From: Lysinibacillus fusiformis
Lineage (GTDB): Bacteria > Bacillota > Bacilli > Bacillales_A > Planococcaceae
DNA: 64,000 nt
Reading direction: 5' to 3'
Assembly: GCF_007362955.1 (NCBI RefSeq)
Contig: NZ_CP041696.1
Location: 930,001-994,000, forward strand
Below are positions 38,721-47,867 of the stretch, piece after piece (the first letter of the stretch is position 1; each line of letters opens with the position of its first letter). A program made the translations under genes and the position numbers. The notes under the pieces were generated by a model. The model saw only the letters and a list, made by a program, of their open reading frames with translations. It was not told the DNA's origin and ran no database searches.

Positions 38721-38749
38721 ATAATAAATAATATAGTATATTCTGTCAA
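38721..38749 (-). promoter_or_regulatory. Predicted sumT operon promoter
   Basis: TTGACA (38749-38744), 17-base AT-rich spacer and TATTAT (38726-38721) on the minus strand. The predicted transcription start would be about 24 bases before the conserved leader motif, the same as at sbp. Confidence 0.6.
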
Positions 38750-38791
38750 CACTTAATTTGGAACTTCCTAAATGTTCTTTAATGTAAAAAC

Positions 38792-38824
38792 AACCAGTCA
38801 CCGATTCACAATCGATAACTGGTT
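38792..38824 (-). terminator. Terminator of the Gly/Pro/Tyr-rich gene
   Basis: Fourteen-base arms AACCAGTCACCGAT and ATCGATAACTGGTT (one mismatch), 5-base loop, then GTTTTTAC on the minus strand. Confidence 0.75.
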
Positions 38825-38855
38825 AGATAATTTTTTTATGTCTGTCATATTTGTG

Positions 38856-39059
38856 TTAATATGGTCTTCCATAACGATGGAATGGGCGACCAGGTCGAAA
38901 ATGTGGTGGATATGGACGATAGTTTGGATAATACGGATAGTAAGGATACTGATTAAATTGTGATCCAACTAAACTTCCTAAAAACCCTCCAAAAAATGGC
39001 GCACCAAATGGCCATAAGAAACCTCCAAAGCCCCCTGGATATCCTCCGAAATTTCGCAT
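38856..39059 (-). CDS. Small Gly/Pro/Tyr/Phe-rich protein
   Basis: A 67-residue low-complexity protein. Glycine and phenylalanine dominate the first half (GGYPGGFGGF), with a short hydrophobic stretch around 14-32. The second half is Tyr/Pro/Arg-rich (YPYYPYYPNYRPYPP). Composition resembles spore coat or other structural surface proteins of Bacillaceae, but I cannot place it in a family. A strong AGGGAGG site precedes the ATG and a terminator follows, so it is a real single-gene unit. Confidence 0.65.
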   Translation of the reverse strand: MRNFGGYPGGFGGFLWPFGAPFFGGFLGSLVGSQFNQYPYYPYYPNYRPYPPHFRPGRPFHRYGRPY

Positions 39060-39125
39060 ATGTTACCTCCCTTTTTACTCTATCTTATGAAAGAGAGAAC
39101 ATCACCCACGTGTATATAGCCTACC

Positions 39126-40634
39126 TTATTTTTCTTCTCCTAGACGCTGCACAAAATTAGCCAATGTACGTACCATTACACCTGTACCGCCTTTTGGTCC
39201 TAAATCGTGTGTAGCAATCGTATCAGATGTTCCTGCAATGTCTAAATGAATCCAAGGTGTATCGCCGACAAACTCGCCAACGAAACCTCCGCCGAAAATC
39301 ATGTGCCCATCGCGACCAGGAGAGTTATTTAAATCAGCAACATCCGATTTACGAATACGTTTTTTATCACTTTCTGTTAACGGCAAACGCCATACAAATT
39401 CATCTGTTTCCTGGGCAGCTTCCATAAAAGCAGCAAAGAATTCATCATTATTAGCTAGTGCACCTGTCTTATCCATACCAAGTGCTGTAATCACACCACC
39501 AGTTAATGTTGCGACATCTATCAATGCAGTAGCACCTTGCTGTTTGGCATAAGTAGTAGCATCTGCAAGTACTAAACGTCCTTCAGCATCTGTATTTAAA
39601 ATCTCTACCGTTTTACCACTATACATCGTAATGACGTCATCTGGTTTAAAGGCAAGACCTGATACCATATTGTCAGTAGATCCAATAACCGCAACTACAT
39701 TTTTATTAGGGCGTAATTCGCCAATAATTTTCATAGCACCTAAAACTGCAGCAGCTCCACCCATATCGCCTTTCATACCAACCATTGAATCTTTTGGTTT
39801 TAAAGAATAGCCTCCTGTATCATATGTAACCCCTTTACCAACAAGACCTATTGGATCAGCAAAATCTTCTGTTGCTTTATATTTTAATGTTATTAAACGG
39901 GGTTCTTCAACTGAACCTTGATTAACACTTAAAATACCACCCATACCAAGCTCCTCTAATTGAGCTTTGTCTAAAATTTCTACCTCAAGATCATATTCAG
40001 CGGCTAGTGCCTCAGCATAATTCGCTAAGTCTGTCGCTGTTAATAAATTGGGCGGTTGATTAATTAAACTACGCGCTTCATTTACTGCATTTGCATAAAT
40101 AATACCTACTTCATAGCCAGCAACAACCTCATCTATATCTTCTACAGCTGTCACAAGATTTACGGCATCTATACGATAATCTACTTCATTAGAAGATGTT
40201 TTATAATGAGGAATTGAATAGTAACCAAGTCCTGTACCTTCCCCCGCTAAAAATGCAACATCTGTCACAGTAATAGCATCTGTCGTGAATGACTCAAGCC
40301 AGATAGAATAATCCTTCACTTTTAAAGCGCGTAGCTCTTTACCCACTAAACCAAATGCCGCACGTAAATCACCTTCTGTTAAGTTTTTGCGTTCATCTAA
40401 TCCAACAAATAAAATTCGTTTAAGCTTTGGGTGCTCTTTCATGAATGGCAATTTAGTAATTTTTTTCAGGTCTGTTGATATATCTCCCGCACTTAACCAT
40501 GCATTCAGAGTTTCTCCATAAAATGTTGAAAAGCTTGCCCAATTCTGCATTTGTTCACGATGTTTTGAGACCCCTACAACCAGTACTTCTGTAGAAATCG
40601 TTTCAAATGTTTTAGCTTCTTTTACAATATGCAT
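39126..40634 (-). CDS. pepA: Leucyl aminopeptidase (M17 family)
   Basis: A 502-residue cytosolic metallopeptidase removing N-terminal amino acids. The C-terminal catalytic domain has two-metal-site motifs: GKGVTYDTGGYSLKP with the metal-binding lysine and aspartate, GDMGGAAAV, and the family signature NTDAEGRL, whose Asp and Glu bind metal and whose Arg is catalytic. The N-terminal half is the variable domain. It is the counterpart of B. subtilis yuiE and, as there, is divergent from yuiD. Confidence 0.95.
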   Translation of the reverse strand: MHIVKEAKTFETISTEVLVVGVSKHREQMQNWASFSTFYGETLNAWLSAGDISTDLKKITKLPFMKEHPKLKRILFVGLDERKNLTEGDLRAAFGLVGKELRALKVKDYSIWLESFTTDAITVTDVAFLAGEGTGLGYYSIPHYKTSSNEVDYRIDAVNLVTAVEDIDEVVAGYEVGIIYANAVNEARSLINQPPNLLTATDLANYAEALAAEYDLEVEILDKAQLEELGMGGILSVNQGSVEEPRLITLKYKATEDFADPIGLVGKGVTYDTGGYSLKPKDSMVGMKGDMGGAAAVLGAMKIIGELRPNKNVVAVIGSTDNMVSGLAFKPDDVITMYSGKTVEILNTDAEGRLVLADATTYAKQQGATALIDVATLTGGVITALGMDKTGALANNDEFFAAFMEAAQETDEFVWRLPLTESDKKRIRKSDVADLNNSPGRDGHMIFGGGFVGEFVGDTPWIHLDIAGTSDTIATHDLGPKGGTGVMVRTLANFVQRLGEEK

Positions 40635-40759
40635 GTCAATTCCTCCATTTCAATATTTCCATTATACATAACTTTCAAAAAGGAGCGTAATATTTGGCTA
40701 TTTCTTCTTTTAGAAAATAATGAATGTTATAATAAAAGTAATTTTAAGCGAAGGTTGTG

Positions 40760-41242
40760 ATGTGTGTGAGTATACTTCAAAATACCCCTTTACTAGTCGC
40801 CCTCTTTTGTGTTCTCTTTGCTCAATTTGTAAAAATCCCTATTCATTTTTTAATGACTAAACAAATTAAATGGAGCCTTTTTACGTCGACTGGGGGAATG
40901 CCGAGTTCACACTCCGCATCTGTCACAGGTCTAACAACCTCTATTGCCTACGAAGCCGGACTAAGCTCTCCTGTTTTTGCAGTAGCAGCCATGTTTTCAT
41001 TTATCGTCATGTATGATGCAAGTGGCGTTCGCTATCAAGCAGGACAACATGCAGTTGTTTTAAATCAACTTCGCAAAGACTTTGAAACACTGATACGAGA
41101 TATAAAAGAATGGCCACAAATGGATGGGCAAGAAAAAATGGAAGAGTTAAAAACCTTACTTGGTCACAAACGTAGTGAGGTATTTTTTGGGGCACTGACT
41201 GGCATTTTCATCGCCATCATCATCTATCAATTCATACAATAA
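40760..41242 (+). CDS. yuiD: Divergent PAP2-family membrane protein, YuiD-like
   Basis: A 160-residue membrane protein of the DUF212/YuiD family. The signature SSTGGMPSSHSA-type segment (here STGGMPSSHSASVTGL) and YDASGVRYQAGQHA are present. Four helices are predicted, the last at the C-terminus. The family is related to acid-phosphatase/vanadium haloperoxidase phosphatases, but the substrate is unknown. ATG at 40760 is preferred over GTG at 40757 because of the AAGG spacing. Confidence 0.85.
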   Translation: MCVSILQNTPLLVALFCVLFAQFVKIPIHFLMTKQIKWSLFTSTGGMPSSHSASVTGLTTSIAYEAGLSSPVFAVAAMFSFIVMYDASGVRYQAGQHAVVLNQLRKDFETLIRDIKEWPQMDGQEKMEELKTLLGHKRSEVFFGALTGIFIAIIIYQFIQ

Positions 41243-41246
41243 AGAA

Positions 41247-41278
41247 AAGGAGTTCACTCAATTTTGAGTCAACTCCTT
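41247..41278 (+). terminator. Hairpin after yuiD
   Basis: AAGGAGTT and AACTCCTT arms with an inner ACTCAA / TTGAGT pairing. It lies 5 bases after the stop. Only a weak T-rich tail (ACTTCTTAT) follows. Confidence 0.5.
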
Positions 41279-41347
41279 ACTTCTTATACCTACGTCTCGA
41301 CTTAAGTATATCTAGGTTATTTCGCATAATGCTTTAACTGTATATAG

Positions 41348-41677
41348 TTAAAACATTCTATAGCCATTTTTACGTAAAAAAATCATCACTATCCCTGCGA
41401 CAATTGCACCCGCAAACCCACCAGTTAAAATCGAAATATCTACAACTTGTAGTGCTTGCAATTTATCTAAAAGTGCTGGAAATGCAGTACCTGGTTTAAA
41501 AATATAATCTAAAAAGCTTACATCATCTACAATGAAGACAACAACAATTGGATACACAACCGCCATTAACCATGTCATACGCAGTAACATATTCAATAAG
41601 AATCCGATACCAAAAAACATGACGAAAAATAACACAATTGAAATGATTAACTGTACTAATGAAACTGGACCATCCAT
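41348..41677 (-). CDS. yuiB: Membrane protein, YuiB-like
   Basis: A 109-residue membrane protein with three hydrophobic helices (about 8-30, 33-52 and 80-100) and an intact NMLLRMTWLMAVVYP core. It resembles B. subtilis YuiB, which also lies near yuiD and the aminopeptidase gene. Function unknown. Confidence 0.7.
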   Translation of the reverse strand: MDGPVSLVQLIISIVLFFVMFFGIGFLLNMLLRMTWLMAVVYPIVVVFIVDDVSFLDYIFKPGTAFPALLDKLQALQVVDISILTGGFAGAIVAGIVMIFLRKNGYRMF

Positions 41678-41892
41678 CTATGTATAACCTCCGTTTTCCT
41701 CTCATTAGTTTACCTGATAAAAAGAATGCTTTCAATGAACAAGTCCTTGATTTCGCTTGTTTGTCATATTTAGAATAAGGAGAAATAGTAATTGTGCACT
41801 GAAAGATGGTCAATTTTACTTATTAGTTGTTCACATAAAACAAGTTTTATCCAGTACTCTAAAATGTAGACCTATATCATCCATCTCAACAA

Positions 41893-41935
41893 AAGGCTAT
41901 CGAACACTAGTAAAATACTAGTTTTCAATAGCCTT
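41893..41935 (-). terminator. Terminator of cstA
   Basis: AAGGCTAT / ATAGCCTT outer arms and ACTAGT / ACTAGT inner arms around a 5-base loop, then TTTTG on the minus strand. It lies 11 bases after the cstA stop. Confidence 0.8.
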
Positions 41936-41945
41936 ATTCTATGGA

Positions 41946-43739
41946 TTATGATGAGGTTGATGTTAATAAGAATTTTGGTGATTTCCAAAGCTCTACCCAT
42001 TTTTTAATTGCCGTAATGACAATTATTAAACCTAGAATCAGCATAATAATCGACAATACACCATTTAATACGTTATAACCAGCAGCTGCCGAATTCCAAT
42101 AAACATTCTTAATCATCCAATAGCCAGCTACATTCACCGTAACATATAAATAAACTAAAGGAATAAAGCATGTTAGCGCATATACTCGCTTGTCTGCTAC
42201 TTTTAACACAATTGTGACACCACACACTAACCCAATTGACGCCATTAACTGATTTGAAACACCAAAGAGTACCCAAATGGAACTAATGTCCCCGGAATAC
42301 AATAAATACCCCCACATAAAGCAGGCTAGTGCACTTGCTACAATCGTACCTGGAATCCAATCTGTACGCTTTAACGGCTTATAAACATTACCACCAAAAT
42401 CTTGAATTAAGTAACGTGCTACACGTGTCCCTGCATCAATGGCCGTTAAAATAAAGACCGCTTCAAACATAATGACAAACTGATAGAAATAAGAAGACAT
42501 TTCAGCGAACCATGGAATACCCGTGAAAATATCAGTCATCCCAACAGCAAGGGTAACTGCTCCACCTGTTCTCCCCTCTAAATCCATTCCTATGCTTTGT
42601 GCTAAGGTTTGCAAATGAACCGTCTCCATACCTAATGTTGCAAAGACAGCTGGTGCTGAATTGATAGCAAAATAATCTGCTGGATGAAGGGCTGTCGCAG
42701 CAATTAATGCCATTACCCCCACTAAAGATTCTACTAACATCGCACCAAAACCAACGATACGAATATCTTCCCAACGGTTAATCATTTTTGGTGTCGTCCC
42801 TGAACCAACAAAGGCGTGGAAGCCTGAAATCGCACCGCAAGCAATCGTAATTGATACGAATGGCCATACCGGACCCGCAATGACAGGACCACCCCCATGA
42901 ATAAACTCTGTAATTGGCGGGAATTGAATCATTGGATTTACGAAGAAAACACCAATGATTAAGGCAATAAATACACCAATTTTCATAAAGCTACTTAAAT
43001 AATCACGCGGCGCTAATAATAGCCAAACAGGTAATGCCGCCGCAAAAAATGCATAAATAGGTAGAATAATCGCTAAAGTATCACGTTCAAACGTTAAAAA
43101 ATCACCTAAAGCTGTTCCTTGAATCATTGGCCCCATAAAGACACCAATCATAAGCAATATAAAGCCAACAGTAGAAGTGACAAGTAAATTCCCCGTTTTT
43201 CGATAAGCAATACCGACCAACATCGCTATAGGAATTGTAATACCTACAGCAAAAGTTCCCCAAGGATTACGCTCTAACGCCCCAAGTACAACCATTGATA
43301 GCCCGGCCATTGTAATTGTAATAATAAATAGCATAGCAAGTCCTGTACAGAAACCTGCGACTGGACCTAACTCCTCTTTCATTACTTCAGATAACGATTT
43401 ACCACCGTGGCGCATAGATGCAAATAAAACAACAGCATCATGTACCGCACCACCGATAACAGCACCAATCAATAGCCAAAGTAGTCCTGGCAAATAACCA
43501 AATTGCGCTGCTAAAATTGGTCCTACTAACGGGCCCGCAGCAGCAATTGCCGCAAAATGATGCCCAAAGGTTACCCATTTATTCGTCGGAACATAGTCTT
43601 TACCATCTTCCATAGCGTGCGCTGGGGTGGGTGTATCATCTGTAATTTTTAATACCTTCTTTGTAAAGAATATGCCATACAAACGATAGCTAATCATCAG
43701 TACACAAACGGAGCCAATTACAATTGTAATCGCATTCAT
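41946..43739 (-). CDS. cstA: CstA-family transporter (pyruvate or peptide uptake)
   Basis: A 597-residue membrane protein with about 16 helices and the CstA signatures HHFAAIAAAGPLVGPILAAQ and GAVHDAVVLFASMRHGGKS. E. coli members are CstA and the pyruvate transporter BtsT. BtsT is controlled by a LytS/LytTR-type pair, BtsS/BtsR, and the gene here is likewise next to a LytS/LytTR pair on the same strand. Pyruvate import is therefore the best guess. The ATG at 43739 has AAGGAGTG; a TTG lies one codon upstream. A candidate regulator site with two direct repeats lies about 90 bases upstream. Confidence 0.9.
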   Translation of the reverse strand: MNAITIVIGSVCVLMISYRLYGIFFTKKVLKITDDTPTPAHAMEDGKDYVPTNKWVTFGHHFAAIAAAGPLVGPILAAQFGYLPGLLWLLIGAVIGGAVHDAVVLFASMRHGGKSLSEVMKEELGPVAGFCTGLAMLFIITITMAGLSMVVLGALERNPWGTFAVGITIPIAMLVGIAYRKTGNLLVTSTVGFILLMIGVFMGPMIQGTALGDFLTFERDTLAIILPIYAFFAAALPVWLLLAPRDYLSSFMKIGVFIALIIGVFFVNPMIQFPPITEFIHGGGPVIAGPVWPFVSITIACGAISGFHAFVGSGTTPKMINRWEDIRIVGFGAMLVESLVGVMALIAATALHPADYFAINSAPAVFATLGMETVHLQTLAQSIGMDLEGRTGGAVTLAVGMTDIFTGIPWFAEMSSYFYQFVIMFEAVFILTAIDAGTRVARYLIQDFGGNVYKPLKRTDWIPGTIVASALACFMWGYLLYSGDISSIWVLFGVSNQLMASIGLVCGVTIVLKVADKRVYALTCFIPLVYLYVTVNVAGYWMIKNVYWNSAAAGYNVLNGVLSIIMLILGLIIVITAIKKWVELWKSPKFLLTSTSS

Positions 43740-43824
43740 CAAATCACTCCTTTTACTTTTTCCACATCATAGCAAATGACATAAACAAATATTCGTTAAA
43801 TTCACTGAAATGTCAGAAATTAAA

Positions 43825-43852
43825 GTTGAAAGGATATTTTCTCTGGTTGAAA
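43825..43852 (-). promoter_or_regulatory. Candidate LytTR-binding direct repeats upstream of cstA
   Basis: On the minus strand TTTCAAC occurs twice (43852-43846 and 43831-43825), start to start exactly 21 bases. LytTR regulators typically bind direct repeats two helical turns apart, and the LytTR gene lies immediately upstream. A CTGACA -35-like box and AT-rich -10 region follow toward cstA. Confidence 0.55.
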
Positions 43853-43867
43853 TGCACTTACTTTAAG

Positions 43868-44100
43868 CAATTATGCCTCTGTGAAATTGCATCCGAATTT
43901 TGAATCACACGATGGCCTGTATGAAGCAGTTCTATTAGCGTTGTCGTAAGGATGCGCCCCAGTTAGGCTAACATCCTACATGAACTCCTTTTAAAATCCG
44001 CGACAACTGCCGTCATTCAGTAAGTGTTGATACCACTTAAAAGGAACTACAACTACTTTCATCTCACTAGCTATAGAGGAGGGAGTCTTCTGCTGAATGA
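43868..44100 (-). repeat. Dispersed intergenic repeat, copy 3 (overlaps the LytTR gene end)
   Basis: About 233 bases. On the minus strand it begins TTCATTCAGCAGAAG...CTCTATAG, runs through a CAAAATTCGGATG block and ends in a decayed palindrome (CAATTTCACAGAGGCATAATTG region, 43889-43868). Start and end match the copy at 36824-37066; the middle is closer to the copy at 27890-28075. Its first 30 bases form the end of the response regulator gene. Confidence 0.6.
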
Positions 44101-44841
44101 AGATAAATCAAAAATTTTGCGTACGTCCTTCATGTATAGACGACTCACCGGTATGGAATGCCTATTATGCAAAATCAGATTATATTTAGAGCTACTCCAG
44201 GGCTCTAGTTCCACAATATGCTCTAAATTGACGATAAACGCACGATGTACACGCACAAAACCTTTTAAAGCAAACTTTTTCTCAAGCGTAGCTAATGATT
44301 CTGATGCGAAATAACTTCCTTTGTCAGTGACAATAATGGTCTTACTATCTTCAGAAGTACAATACAAAATTTCTTGTATTTTTATGAGCAAAATTCGATC
44401 GTTTACATATACCGTCAGCTTATCGAGCTTGTCCATTTGCAGATGCTTTAACTCTTCCATCGTTTTTGCTTGTGTAGCATTTTTTTTCGCCATTAACCTT
44501 TCCACTGCATGTTGTACACGCTCCGCTTCAAAAGGCTTTAAAATATAATCGAACGCGTTCACTTCAAACGCCTGTAATGCATACTCATCATAAGCCGTTG
44601 CAAAAATAATTTCCGGCTTATGTACTGTTTGCACGAGCCTTTTCGCTAAATGGAGTCCATTTTCAACGCCAAGCTCAATATCTAAAAAAACACAATCTAT
44701 CTGTGCAAACTGGGGATCTTTTAATAATTCCTCTACATTGTCCGCTTCTCCCCTGATCTCCACTAGCTTTGTTTGGTCTAGTAAATAACGTAATTCAGCT
44801 CGTGCTAAGGGTTCGTCATCTACAATAAATACATTCAACAT
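44071..44841 (-). CDS. LytTR-family response regulator
   Basis: A 256-residue two-component regulator. The receiver domain (1-120) has DDEP, the phosphorylated aspartate in CVFLDIELG and the lysine in ILKPF. A LytTR DNA-binding domain (about 140-245) has VRVHRAFIVNLEHI and SRLYMKDVRK. It is four bases downstream of its LytS-type kinase. The last nine codons (SFSRRLPPL) and stop come from a dispersed repeat, so the native tail has been replaced. By analogy with BtsR, it probably controls cstA. Confidence 0.92.
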   Translation of the reverse strand: MLNVFIVDDEPLARAELRYLLDQTKLVEIRGEADNVEELLKDPQFAQIDCVFLDIELGVENGLHLAKRLVQTVHKPEIIFATAYDEYALQAFEVNAFDYILKPFEAERVQHAVERLMAKKNATQAKTMEELKHLQMDKLDKLTVYVNDRILLIKIQEILYCTSEDSKTIIVTDKGSYFASESLATLEKKFALKGFVRVHRAFIVNLEHIVELEPWSSSKYNLILHNRHSIPVSRLYMKDVRKIFDLSSFSRRLPPL

Positions 44842-44845
44842 GTGT

Positions 44846-46597
44846 CTACTCCCATCTTGTCGCTTTTAAAGGTAGTTGAATTTTAATTTTCGTCCCAACA
44901 TCTAACGTACTTGAAATTTGAAAATCCGCTTCTTTTCCATAAATTTCATGTATACGCTGATAAATATTCCATAGGGCTGTGCCTGTTCCATGTTCAGATT
45001 GCAGTATGCTTTTTCCAAGCTGTTTCACCTGCTCTTTCCTCATGCCACAACCATTATCCTCAGTTAACAGTAATAGTTTATTATCAACTTGTTGTACCTT
45101 CACAATAATTTTACCTTCCTTGCGATTTTTAAATGCATGATAAATTGCATTTTCAACAAGTGGCTGCAAGGTAAAGGGAGGAATGTGTACGTCAAATAGT
45201 GACTCATCTAATTGAAATTGCACATCATAGCGATTAGGAAATCTGGTCTGCTCAATCGACAAATAAGCCTCAATATGGTCAATTTCATTTTTTAATGGAA
45301 TGAGCAATTGACGAGCTCCTTGTAAATTACTTCTAAAAAATGTACTCAGTTTTAACAACAATGACCTTGCCTCATTTGCATCTGTTCGAATTAAGCTTGA
45401 AATTGTGTTTAGGCTGTTAAAGAAAAAGTGTGGATGCACCTGTGCTTGAAGCGCCTTAATTTCAGCATCCTTTAATAATTTCCGCTGCCTTTCGATTTCA
45501 GCATATTCAAGCTGTGATGAAAATAGCCGACTTAGCCCCTCCGCTAGCTCCTTCTTCACTCCTGTTAATGAAGCTACATTCATAAAATAGAGCTTTAAAC
45601 TCCCCACCGTTTGATGTTGTACCTTTAAAGGTAATACAATCGCTGCATTTAACGGACAATCGGCATGTGGACAATGAATTTCTATTGCAGACGTAGCAGT
45701 AATAATACGCCCCTCAACTAATACCCGCTTCGTAAGCGCCGTCATGATTTCACGATGTATTAAATGGTGATCTTCGCCAACGCCGACGTGTGCCAAAATT
45801 CCATTGGTATCCGTAATGGCTACTGCATCGACCCTTATTTCTCTTTTGATAATTTCTGCAACCGTTTGGCAGGATTCTTCATTTAGGCCTTTGCGAAAAT
45901 GCTCAATCGTAAGCTGAGCAATCGAGAAAGCTTGGTGTGTTTGTAAAGCCTTTGTACGCTCTTCTTCATCAATAAACGTTTTAATAATCATAAAAAACAA
46001 AAAAATCCCAAAGGCATTCATAATAATCATCGGCATTGCAATTAACGAAACTAATTTTATTGCCTGATCAAATGGCTCCGCTATTGCTAAAATAACAAGC
46101 ATTTGCAAGGTTTCTGCGCAAATCCCTATCATGACAGCTTTTTTATAGGAGAAGGTTTGACGGATTTTTAACTGTTGACTTAATCCACCTGTGATGAATC
46201 CTGCCAGTATTGTCGACACACCGCAGGCAATCGCAGTAAAACCCCCAAGTGTAATTCGATGAATCCCCGCAATAATGCCCACGCAAACTCCAACAAAGGG
46301 ACCACCAAATATGCCAGCAATAGCTACACCAATTAGCCTCGTATTCGCAATGGCTTCTTCTGCATTTATAGTACTATGTATCATCTGATTAAGTGGATGG
46401 ATTGTACCACTTTCGATTTTGATGCCCGTATAGCTACTGACAATACTCAAGGCGCTGAAAATAATGACAAGCCATAATTTTTCTTTCATTCCTTGCTCTT
46501 GGAATAGCATTTCTCTAAACAGGCGCCATCTCGACATTAAAAATGCAAAGACGATGATTAGTCCTACCCGCTCCAACATAAACAAAAATAGTTCCAT
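44846..46597 (-). CDS. LytS-type sensor histidine kinase
   Basis: A 583-residue kinase. The N-terminus is a 5TMR-LYT sensor of about five or six membrane helices (4-200) containing GIKIESGTIHPLN and IAGIFGGPFVGVCVG. A GAF-like domain (about 225-355) precedes the LytS histidine box HPHFFFNSLNTI and an ATPase domain with ENAIYHAF and EDNGCGM. E. coli BtsS and B. subtilis LytS, which share this design, respond to pyruvate. Two adjacent ATGs exist (46600, 46597); the second has better spacing from AAGGGGGG. It overlaps the NUDIX gene's downstream end region by context only. Confidence 0.9.
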   Translation of the reverse strand: MELFLFMLERVGLIIVFAFLMSRWRLFREMLFQEQGMKEKLWLVIIFSALSIVSSYTGIKIESGTIHPLNQMIHSTINAEEAIANTRLIGVAIAGIFGGPFVGVCVGIIAGIHRITLGGFTAIACGVSTILAGFITGGLSQQLKIRQTFSYKKAVMIGICAETLQMLVILAIAEPFDQAIKLVSLIAMPMIIMNAFGIFLFFMIIKTFIDEEERTKALQTHQAFSIAQLTIEHFRKGLNEESCQTVAEIIKREIRVDAVAITDTNGILAHVGVGEDHHLIHREIMTALTKRVLVEGRIITATSAIEIHCPHADCPLNAAIVLPLKVQHQTVGSLKLYFMNVASLTGVKKELAEGLSRLFSSQLEYAEIERQRKLLKDAEIKALQAQVHPHFFFNSLNTISSLIRTDANEARSLLLKLSTFFRSNLQGARQLLIPLKNEIDHIEAYLSIEQTRFPNRYDVQFQLDESLFDVHIPPFTLQPLVENAIYHAFKNRKEGKIIVKVQQVDNKLLLLTEDNGCGMRKEQVKQLGKSILQSEHGTGTALWNIYQRIHEIYGKEADFQISSTLDVGTKIKIQLPLKATRWE

Positions 46598-46620
46598 CAT
46601 TGCCCCCCTTTGCCATTGCA

Positions 46621-47118
46621 TTATTTTTTAAAGAACAATTTATAGGATGAGTAACCAAATACCTCTCCTGGGTTAATGCCATCTATGGCTTCTAGTTGAT
46701 GGTTTTCGAATTGATTGGATACCATTTCCTTTAGCATCACAGACGTCATTTCATCCTGTGCAAGCTCCTTTGGATATAGCCATTTCGCTTCTAGCAATTC
46801 ATTTTCTTGAATACATAATGCCTGCTGTTCATCTCGCATCCTACAATAAAAAATGGCCATATTATCACTAACTTCCCCGCGAATAACTCCTGTGCGGAAA
46901 CCAATCAACCCCGATACGAAACAATCGATACCTGTCTCTTCTTTTATTTCTCGTACAACTGCTTCATCAATTGTTTCACCTGCATTCACGAAGCCAGCAG
47001 GTAATGACCAACGTCCTTTTAAACCACTATATGCTTTTTTTACAACAAGCCATTGTCCGAGCTGATTGACAGTAACCCCCGCTACTCCTAGCCAAACTTT
47101 TCCTCTATCTTTCTTCAT
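46621..47118 (-). CDS. NUDIX hydrolase
   Basis: A 165-residue protein with a complete Nudix box, [20 protein letters not shown] plus TG, placing the metal-binding REIKEE at about residues 56-61. Such enzymes hydrolyse nucleoside diphosphates linked to another moiety; the substrate cannot be told. The ATG at 47118 is chosen for GAGGTGA spacing. The stop lies 24 bases before the LytS-type gene, so the three genes may form one unit. Confidence 0.85.
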   Translation of the reverse strand: MKKDRGKVWLGVAGVTVNQLGQWLVVKKAYSGLKGRWSLPAGFVNAGETIDEAVVREIKEETGIDCFVSGLIGFRTGVIRGEVSDNMAIFYCRMRDEQQALCIQENELLEAKWLYPKELAQDEMTSVMLKEMVSNQFENHQLEAIDGINPGEVFGYSSYKLFFKK

Positions 47119-47227
47119 ACCCTTCACCTCTATGTCCTTATTATAACTTTTCAATTTCCATTGTTAGAAGCATTAATTCTGAATTATAAGATATTTAATG
47201 TTTCACACCTTTTCCACACTCAAAAAC

Positions 47228-47252
47228 CTCTTTCGCACAATGCGAGAGAGGC
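47228..47252 (-). terminator. Hairpin upstream of the NUDIX gene
   Basis: Arms CCTCTTTCGCA and TGCGAGAGAGG with a 3-base loop, flanked by AAAAA on the left (TTTTTG on the minus strand). It lies between marR and the NUDIX gene and probably ends transcripts from marR. The rest of 47119-47390 shows nothing recognisable. Confidence 0.5.
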
Positions 47253-47390
47253 CATTAAATTTTTTACTGTAGCTTTTGAAGGACCAACTATAAATAGTGC
47301 ATGATTATGTATTCCTTTTTCAAGCCGACGCTGATTTATAGTTAGGTTACCATTCGAGAACATGCCCAAACCCATTTGAGCGCTTAGATT

Positions 47391-47834
47391 TTACACTTCT
47401 AAATGCTCAATACTCCAATTAAGATTTAAAATATTTTTTAAATTCGCCACTTGTTCTTCTCCAATTGTGTTGACTAATTGCTGTTCAATTTCGGATTTAT
47501 AAAGTTCATTTTTCTCGTAGCAAGCTTCACCAAATTCCGTCATTCGAATTACTTTGTGTTTTTTACTATGCTCAGCATTACTAACTTCTACTAATCCTTT
47601 TGCTTCTAAACTTTTTATAAATTTATGAGTGGCTTGTCTAGAAAAATCAACGTCTTTTGTTACATCTGAAATAGTCAGTTGATTTTTATAAATTCTCCCT
47701 AAAATATACCATTCTGAATTAGAGATATAAATATTATTATTATTATTCCACTTATCTTCAGCAAGTCGTCGAAGTATTTCGTGACGTTCGCTCAACAAAT
47801 CAACTACATCTCGATTTTGCAATTCGTCCTTCAA
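47391..47834 (-). CDS. MarR-family transcriptional regulator
   Basis: A 147-residue winged-helix dimeric regulator. The DNA-binding core is at about 45-105: LTISDVTKDVDFSRQATHKFIKSLEAKGLVEV-like segment, with the wing in HSKKHKVIRMTEFG. N- and C-terminal helices should form the dimer interface. It is divergent from a CarD-family gene. The shared intergenic region carries two perfect palindromes that overlap both promoters, so it very probably represses itself and its neighbour. The ligand is unknown. Confidence 0.88.
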   Translation of the reverse strand: MKDELQNRDVVDLLSERHEILRRLAEDKWNNNNNIYISNSEWYILGRIYKNQLTISDVTKDVDFSRQATHKFIKSLEAKGLVEVSNAEHSKKHKVIRMTEFGEACYEKNELYKSEIEQQLVNTIGEEQVANLKNILNLNWSIEHLEV

Positions 47835-47867
47835 CTAGTTCACCTTCATTCCATATTTTTCGTAATC

